Shown: positions 57,343 through 64,000 of the stretch, piece by piece
Numbering within the stretch: the stretch's first letter is position 1
How the letters are laid out: every line of letters begins with the position of its first letter
NCBI GenBank assembly: GCA_012932295.1
Contig: JAAONU010000013.1
Span: forward strand, 9,760,821 to 9,824,820
Direction of reading: 5' to 3'
From: Cyclina sinensis
Taxonomy: Eukaryota > Mollusca > Bivalvia > Venerida > Veneridae
Length of the DNA: 64,000 nt
Notes under the pieces: model-generated
What the model saw: only the letters and a program-made list of their open reading frames with translations
Database searches by the model: none
What the model was told of the DNA's origin: nothing
Made by a program: the position numbers and the translations under genes

Positions 57343-57409
57343 TTTAAATAAAGACTACTGATAAGCCTTTTTGGCTGACCAAATCACGTGACAGTATTAA
57401 AAGACCAAT
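57343..57409 (-). promoter_or_regulatory. Candidate promoter elements of the bHLH gene
   Basis: Upstream of the start, in minus sense: TATTTAAA (57343-57350), E-box CACGTG (57385-57390) and ATTGG, i.e. an inverted CCAAT box (57405-57409). Positions relative to the unknown transcription start are inferred. Confidence 0.35.
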
Positions 57410-57466
57410 AAAATTGCGATTTTCAGGTAAGTGTAAACCTAGGGGTCTTTAGGGAAGCCGAATAAT

Positions 57467-57488
57467 GATTCGCACCTTGGTGCGAATC
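57467..57488. repeat. Perfect 10-bp inverted repeat
   Basis: GATTCGCACC, spacer TT, GGTGCGAATC, about 175 bp upstream of the bHLH start. It is GC-rich in AT-rich surroundings. Confidence 0.7.
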
Positions 57489-57499
57489 GGCGTCACGGT

Positions 57500-59980
57500 G
57501 GGGCCTTAAGATCCTTCGAAAACAATCTCCATCATGTTTTATTTAGCCATTAGCTGACCATTCTAGCAATATATCATGTGACTCCATTCTTCAGAAACAC
57601 TTTGAATCCCTTCATCTCAAAGATCATCAAAAATGATTACGTCAGTTTGAAAACTTTTAAAAGCGCCATCTTTTCTTGTGAAAAATGCAAATCGGTTTTT
57701 AATGGTCATTTTCCGGACAAAAAGAACGGACGCTGCCACTTTTATTGATGGTCATTCGGGAGCGGAAGGAGAATGAATACGTTTATGTAAGGAGGATTTA
57801 ATAGACTGAAACAAATTGGCCAGTCATTACAGAGCAAGAAATTAATTTTCTACACACATTAGCGAAGATTTAGTACAGTTTTCGATGTTAAATCTTTAGA
57901 ATATTTTCCTCACAAGCCCTCCATTCTATTATCAATTTTTTTACAACTTTATCTGAAAGGGATTTTTATATTTAATTCCATATAAGAAAAGTATAAGAAG
58001 GTATTTAATTCCTGCTAATGATTCTGGAGAACCTAAAGTCATATTTCTATTCCTAGTTTTCTTTTCCTTTTTACAGCATTCCGTACTGCATGCATTTTAT
58101 TTCGCTTAACTCATGCAAAATAGTTCTAACGTCTCATTCGATGTAGACTAAATATGTAGACTAAATAATATTTGTTATGATTTTGTCTACACTGTTTCTC
58201 TTCTGGATAGTCTCTTTAAAAAAGAGTTATGTTTCGAGTGTGATTGGATAAAAAATAATAGCGGTGGAAGTGTCACAATGTTAAACTTATAATCTTAGTT
58301 CGCCTTTTGTTGGAGCTAAAAGTAAGTCTTTGGCCAATCGACGACAGTTAATAATTTTGCGTTTCTTTTCAATATATAAGAAAACTTCAAATGATGATTG
58401 ATACTTGTAACGGAAAGTGATTGAATGTAATTCTATGTAGAGTTTTCTTAAAACGTCAAGTCTCGCCAATGGACAAAACAGCTTCATAATAAAAAAATTA
58501 TATCAAAACTGGTTTAGAGATCTAAGTTACGTTTTTCGTTGTGCGTTTGTTTTCAAGATGCTGAAGAAAGATTTACGACCGTCCACTAGTACTGTGGAAA
58601 AAAAGTTTGTCCCTTACCGCGGTAACTGACATTGAATGGTGTTTGTCAAGTTGAAAAGGGAAATAAGGAAATACGTTCTGCGAATTCTTGGTATCTGAAT
58701 CATGAGCTTTTGGTCGAGTGTAAATGTTTTCTTAGAATAACATTGATATCATAAAGTCGTATTGATCCTGGTAGAAATCAGCGGCACTTAGAACCGAATA
58801 AAAGATTACAGCAACCATGATAATATAGAGGCAGTGAAACAAAATGAGATATAAAAAAGCAGATATCACAAAATTACTGCTCTTACTCCCGAAAGAAAAT
58901 TCAAACATTGTACAATTGCACTTCAGGGTTATAGTAACTTCCATCTGTATGAGAACTGTATGTCAAGAAAAGTAAATATATGAAAGTAATATGTAATAAA
59001 ATTAGTTTTGAAAGTAGTTTTCAAAGAATGTTTGTCTGTCCGTCTCTGCAGGGGCTTAACTGTGACCTCATTTAAGGCCCTGGTTTTTGTGGCAGTTTAT
59101 GAAAAGTACAAAAAACTATATAGTGATTACAACAATTTGCTGGAAGCCGACTTATGTTTAACAACTATTTAACACGAAAATCGGAGGAATTGTTAGTGAA
59201 GGTTGTCGTTATCTGCATTTAAGTCATGTCTAACACAGAAGTTCAGAACAGTAAACTTTGGGCTTGTTCGTCTGACGAAAGCCACTGATACACTGAGTCA
59301 AGCCAAATAACAGGTAACTACGGCGCAAGTTTCATTTAAAGAACTTTAGTCTTTTGGTTTATCGAAACTAATAACACAAACGCGCATATCTGTTAGCAGC
59401 ATGAAACAACCAGTTGCTCAAAGCAGATTTCTCCATAAATATGTACTATAGTTTAGTCTTATTTGCCTCTATAAAGTTAGATCGGACATAAAACTATTCG
59501 TAGTAAATATTTTAAAGAAATATTGTCAGAAATATAAATCGCCGTACGCACCTTTTTTAACAAGTTACATATTAATTATGAATATAAGATAAGTTTAAAC
59601 AAAAGGTGTCACAGGGTAGATAATCAACAAATGATGTCCACATTATCATTTAATTATCCGGCACTCATCAGCTCTAAATAGTTCACGTGCAGCAGTGACA
59701 TCCCAGCATGCAACCGCTCAAAGATCAGATTAATCGGTAATAGCCGTATCTTTCCGATTAACACATAGGTGCGAGATGTTACGTTAATAAATAAACATTC
59801 GGTGGTCTCTAATGTGAAATTAATAGTGTCTTTGTTATGTTGTGATTTAATTCGTGGCAAAAGCTGAAAACGTGTGAATTTTTTAAACTGATTAAATGCA
59901 GACTGGTAGCAATTTCAAAAACTAACTGTGACCAGGAAACAAAATAATTAGTCAAAATATAGTACTAGTAGAAGCAGTAG
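57500..59980. other. Intergenic sequence, nothing recognised
   Basis: Between the bHLH and TRIM-like genes. Short open frames only; no domain, RNA gene or repeat family identified. Confidence 0.4.
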
Positions 59981-60085
59981 TAATAACAATGAAGATGATG
60001 ATCATCATCGTTGTCATCACCATCACCACCACCACCATCATTATCATCATCATCAGCAGCAGTATCAGCATCATCAGCATCATAT
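59981..60085. repeat. GAT/ATC/ACC trinucleotide-rich block
   Basis: Interrupted ATC, ACC, AGC and ATCAGC triplets over about 100 bp. Confidence 0.75.
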
Positions 60086-61000
60086 ACGTCACGAATGATG
60101 CGGATAATTAGTTTTTGTTGCCCATTTCCCATTAATTTAATCTTCAAGTTTGCGGAAGACCATTAAAGTATTGTCAGTGTAGCGTTTTGATGTTTATTTG
60201 ACATTCTTTCAATTGTTGAAATAGATAATTTTTTTTCATACTGGCTCATTCAAACGAGTTCTATAAACAGTTCTTGAGTATTTAGATTTTTCGAGTATTT
60301 AGAGTACGAATTTCAAGACTATCGTTATAGTCACATTGACTGATGACATCACAAGCACCTGTTACCAAAATATAGCTGAACTACTGGTTGGCAAAGAGAA
60401 CCAATATTTATATACATTTGATAGCAGCAGAATTTTTAACTTTAGATAACTTTTTTCTTTGTCAGCCGAATTTTAAGATTCTTATATCATTTGAAAGCTC
60501 TTTAAATTCAGTTTGAAAATATAAGCAGATTTTGAATTTTTACTTTTAAAGAAGAAAACTAAACTAATTTATACCTGTCATTTCAGCATTTTTCTAACAG
60601 CTCAGATGCACTATGTTTAACCATTTACAAACAAAAAAGTAAACAGTTTTGACAATTATTTTTTAAATATGCAAAATATAATTTACAGAAGTTTTAAATG
60701 ATATAAAATATTGAATTATTTGATGAAAAATGACTTTGTAACTGTAATTACAAAATTACTATGTTTTGCATTTTTATCAACCGCCATGTTTTTGCCAACC
60801 TTCAAAAAGTTACCTGTATCTTTTATCAGTTACTTGTTACTATTAATAGATTTCAAAACAATAACATTCAACGTTCCTTCAAAATTCAGCGGAAAACCAC
60901 TGCTTGTAAGAGCTTATTTAGGTTGAAAAAAGAAAACTTGTATTTTATTTTCATTTTTGATATTTTATATCGAAAGCGTTTTTACTTTAAGCATGGTCAC
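60086..61000. other. Intergenic AT-rich sequence
   Basis: No feature recognised up to the GA-repeat. Confidence 0.4.
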
Positions 61001-61007
61001 TGAGAGA

Positions 61008-61047
<40 letters not shown>
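61001..61047. repeat. (GA)n microsatellite
   Basis: About 23 GA units with a single ATA interruption, roughly 1.2 kb upstream of the TRIM-like start codon. Confidence 0.9.
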
Positions 61048-61301
61048 CCATAAAAGATGGAAAATGTTAGTCCCTCATGGTCACCTGATTTCTTTGTGAT
61101 CGTAGAGCGTAACTTTGTTATAACCATATCGAGCAGTATTTCTTTTTTAAATCATAATGTTGGTCGCAATTGTTTTTATTTTCAAAGAGATTACTAACAC
61201 ATTTCATTAATTTTATATCTCTTTTGAAAGATTAGTTTATGATATAGTTAAATTTGTAATTTAAAAAATAGTTAAGACCCAAAGAAAAAAACAAACAAAA
61301 C

Positions 61302-61386
61302 AAAAAAAAACAGACAAACGGCATTTGAAATAAACACAACAACAACAATAACAAAACAACAACAAAACATAACAACACACACACAC
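61302..61386. repeat. ACAA-rich and (CA)n low-complexity stretch
   Basis: AACAACAACAATAACAAAAC-type sequence followed by six CA units. Confidence 0.7.
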
Positions 61387-61549
61387 CCTGCATGATTTTA
61401 CCTTGTTTTCTATTTTAATCAGTTGACTTAATATAAGGTCCAATGATCAATTTTCCGAAATCTAGTCGACCTAGTTTGTTAAGGTTTTAGTTTTACTTCC
61501 GCGTTCCTGAACTGAGGGGAATTGCAGGAGAAAAGAATACTTTTTTGAG

Positions 61550-62275
61550 GTAAGAATATTTGTATAAAAAACTTCTGTTTTTTTTAAATACATGTGTCTC
61601 TTAAAGAATCTCATCAGCTTTGTAATGTATGGATGAAATATTTCTTGAGTTTTCGATATTGCACGGTTAGAGGGAGTTAACTATTTGGATGAATGCCAAA
61701 TAGCTGGCGAAAATGTTTCCTACGGTGAATTTCCAAAATTTCTTTTAACTTCAGTAGTTTATATCACGGATTTAACGAAATTAAAAGGATATAAGGTCAT
61801 CCAAGCATTTATAACGTATTTAACACGACACTTACGAAACGCCCCCAGTTATCTGAAGCGGGTATAATTGCATATTCTCGTTTAATGTTAATGTATGTCA
61901 GAGTCATAGAAACAGTAAATAAACGTTTTTATTAATTAGAGTAGTGAAGTGAACTAGTGCAAAGCTAGAGGTTGGGAAGGGAGGGAGTCGGGGATGTAGG
62001 TGTGAGTGACGAGAAGACACATTTTTAAATACCAATTTTTGTTGTATATTTCATTCCAAAATCGAAAGACCTTAAAGTTTATATTTATTTTATGAGGATG
62101 TCTGCTTAAAGATAATTCAAGTAATTGTACATAATCATTCTGGGGTATTAATTTTATGTGGGCGTTTCGTTAAGTTATTAAACATAAAAAAAACATACAT
62201 GTAAAACTAAAAATAACTGTTTTATATAAAATCGTGTTGCTTATGTTTAGTATGCTTTTTAATTTTTATCATTAG
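61550..62275 (+). other. Putative 5' UTR intron of the TRIM-like gene
   Basis: A strong donor (GAG then GTAAGAAT, 61550) and a T-rich tract ending ATTAG (62275) flank AT-rich sequence. The start codon follows two bases after the acceptor. The upstream non-coding exon would end at 61549; its start is unknown. Inferred from splice signals only. Confidence 0.35.
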
Positions 62276-62277
62276 CA

Positions 62278-64000
62278 ATGGAGGTTTCTGGCAAAAGAAC
62301 GAAGGAAAAAAATTTCTCGGCGTCACGTGATTCTGCAGACGACTTCGAGCTGCATTGTCTCCCTTGTGACAGAGATGATATCCGGATACCAGCATTTGGT
62401 TATTGCAAGAACTGCAATGAGCACCTCTGTGAAGCCTGCTACAAGAACCACAGAAAACCAGCACCATGTCGTAATCACGTTTTGCTGAATAAAGATACTA
62501 TGCCACAGACACTAAGTGTACCAACTCTGCCAGATGATTTCGACACTTGTCCCGACCACGAAGACGAACTTAAATTCTATTGCAGGGATCATAGATCAAT
62601 TGTCTGTAATATTTGTGTGACAATTGATCACAGGGTCTGCAAGATTGACTACATACCCATAGTTTCCAAACATTTAGGAAAAGATAATGAGCTTCAAAGA
62701 ATGATGACAGAACTAAAGGCATTGGAAGATAAATGCAAATCTAAAGTCAAATCAACGGAAAAAAGTATAAATAATGTGTCCAAAGCACATGCCAAAATCT
62801 TGGCAGATATCCAAACATTTCGCAAAGAAATAAATGTTCGTTTGGATGAAATGGAACGCAAAGTGAAGGAAGAAGCTAACAGTATAATGAATGCCGAGCA
62901 GAAAAGACTTGGGGACGTACTGAAAACCTGTGAGGATGTGAGGAAAAGGACTGAACATCTCGAGTCATCGCTAGACACACTACTTCAGAGAAAACAATTT
63001 AACCGTCTCTTTATTGAAATGAAAAATGCAAAGTCGAAATACGACGAATTAGTAGCTACTGAAAGTCAGCTTCAAACAGAAAACGTTTTACAATTAGTCG
63101 GATTTGTAAAGAACCAGGCGATCCTTGGCGTACTTAAGGAGTCGGCCGAGATAGGAAAACTGGTGTCGACAGGTGCAACGAAAGGACGGCTGTCTGTAGA
63201 TACGAATGTACCTTCACAGGATAAGACTGTTGTATTAGAGCACATTGGAGATATCAATGTTGCGTGTACTTCAGATGAAGAGAAATGCGGTATTACTGGA
63301 ATGGCAGTAGTATCACCGAACAAAATTGTTGTCTGTGACTATAGTAATTGCACAGTGAAGTGGTTCAATACACAAGGAAACAAACTAGAATCCAAAATTG
63401 AGTTAAGTTCCCGTCCATTTGACGTTGCAGTAATTGCACAAAACAAACTTGCCGTTACAGCACCAGACGATAAGTACATCTTCATTCTTTCCTCTGTAGA
63501 TACTCGCATTGCCATTGATCGTCGACTTGATATCGGTGAAGAATGCTGGGGAATTGCCTACTGTCATAATAAACTGATCGTGTCTTGTAATTTTGATCCA
63601 GGAAAAGTTGTTATAATTGATTTAAGTGGCAAATTAATAAATACTTTTTCAGAAGATCTGTTCGGTTTCCCTGAGTACGTTGCTGTTGATAGAGAAGAGA
63701 GGTACATATACGTAAGTGACTGGGGTTACCACAAACGTGGTGTATACAAACTTGACTGGCAGGGAAGGGTTGTAGGCATGTTCAGAGAAGAGTGGTATGA
63801 ATATCAACAAGGATTACAGGAGTTAGATGATGGCACATTTCTTGTGTGCTTAGGTATGGACAACAACAACAATATTGTAAGAATGTCAAGCAGTTGTAAG
63901 ACATGCAAGGTTACCGGTCATGAGAAATTTGGAAATTTTTATCCACGAGCTATATGCTACTCAAAAGAAGAACACACGTTGTTTGTGTCTTATGCTGAGG
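62278..64000 (+). CDS. RING-less TRIM-type protein: two B-boxes, coiled coil, beta-propeller (partial at window end)
   Basis: 574 residues are visible and the frame is open at the right edge. No RING finger precedes the B-boxes. A B-box1-like zinc region spans 25-67 (C27, C30, C43, C46, C51, C54, H58, H67). B-box2 spans about 90-120 (C91, H94, C102, H105, C110, C113, H118). A coiled coil follows at about 130-270 (Lys/Glu/Leu-rich). From about 320 onward there are repeating beta-strand blades such as ITGMAVVSPNKIVVCDYSN, FDVAVIAQNKLAVTAPD, CWGIAYCHNKLIVSCNFD and EYVAVDREERYIYVSDWG, typical of the NHL-like propeller of bivalve TRIM56/TRIM45/TRIM71-like proteins. Such genes are greatly expanded in bivalves and usually intronless in the coding part. 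Without a RING, direct ubiquitin-ligase activity is not expected; a scaffold or RNA/protein-binding role is inferred. The ATG at 62278 is the first in frame after the T-rich intron-like tract. Confidence 0.88.
   Translation, partial: MEVSGKRTKEKNFSASRDSADDFELHCLPCDRDDIRIPAFGYCKNCNEHLCEACYKNHRKPAPCRNHVLLNKDTMPQTLSVPTLPDDFDTCPDHEDELKFYCRDHRSIVCNICVTIDHRVCKIDYIPIVSKHLGKDNELQRMMTELKALEDKCKSKVKSTEKSINNVSKAHAKILADIQTFRKEINVRLDEMERKVKEEANSIMNAEQKRLGDVLKTCEDVRKRTEHLESSLDTLLQRKQFNRLFIEMKNAKSKYDELVATESQLQTENVLQLVGFVKNQAILGVLKESAEIGKLVSTGATKGRLSVDTNVPSQDKTVVLEHIGDINVACTSDEEKCGITGMAVVSPNKIVVCDYSNCTVKWFNTQGNKLESKIELSSRPFDVAVIAQNKLAVTAPDDKYIFILSSVDTRIAIDRRLDIGEECWGIAYCHNKLIVSCNFDPGKVVIIDLSGKLINTFSEDLFGFPEYVAVDREERYIYVSDWGYHKRGVYKLDWQGRVVGMFREEWYEYQQGLQELDDGTFLVCLGMDNNNNIVRMSSSCKTCKVTGHEKFGNFYPRAICYSKEEHTLFVSYAE

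Noticed and set aside
62222..63323. Minus-strand frames of 68-94 codons opposite the TRIM-like gene
   Set aside because: Antisense shadows of a strongly supported coding frame.

Overview
The window looks like nuclear DNA of a bivalve mollusc, probably a clam-type heterodont. It is AT-rich, genes are split by long introns, and it carries tRNA-derived SINEs and several families of short elements built as a palindrome, then CCGT/ACGG-type microsatellite, then tandem 145- or 166-bp monomers. Elements of this type (pearl/HINE-like) are typical of bivalves. No bacterial, viral, CRISPR, rRNA or plausible functional tRNA gene was seen.

Layout. 1-28055 (+) holds the 3' part of an ELKS/Rab6-interacting/CAST (ERC) gene: 14 in-phase coding exons (2313 bp, 770 residues plus stop) spread over 21.6 kb; the N-terminal exons lie upstream of the window. 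28056-47286 lies between two convergent genes. It contains a putative ERC 3' UTR, a 0.6-kb element with inverted ends, a 2-kb 37-bp minisatellite, a 5-kb cluster of tandem-repeat elements (about 36-41 kb), and a repeat-poor tract next to the following gene. 47287-49479 (-) is an intronless Spen-family gene (three RRMs plus SPOC; RBM15/spenito). 56407-57294 (-) is an intronless bHLH transcription-factor gene of the Atonal-like group. 62278 to the right edge (+) is the 5' part of a RING-less TRIM-type gene (two B-boxes, coiled coil, beta-propeller), possibly with a 5' UTR intron.

The genes do not form a pathway: a presynaptic/cortical scaffold, an m6A-writer/RNA-processing factor, a developmental bHLH factor and a TRIM protein are neighbours only by position.

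The most unusual features are in the non-coding part. Two consecutive ERC introns end in ~30-bp tandem arrays whose unit contains the 3' splice site itself; one of these arrays has been split by an element insertion. An 11-copy monomer array keeps an exact 145-bp spacing without indels despite many substitutions. Several element copies carry clustered nuclear-receptor half-sites, including perfect 15-bp palindromes identical to the classical vitellogenin oestrogen response element core. The terminal hairpins of one element family keep pairing while their sequence changes.
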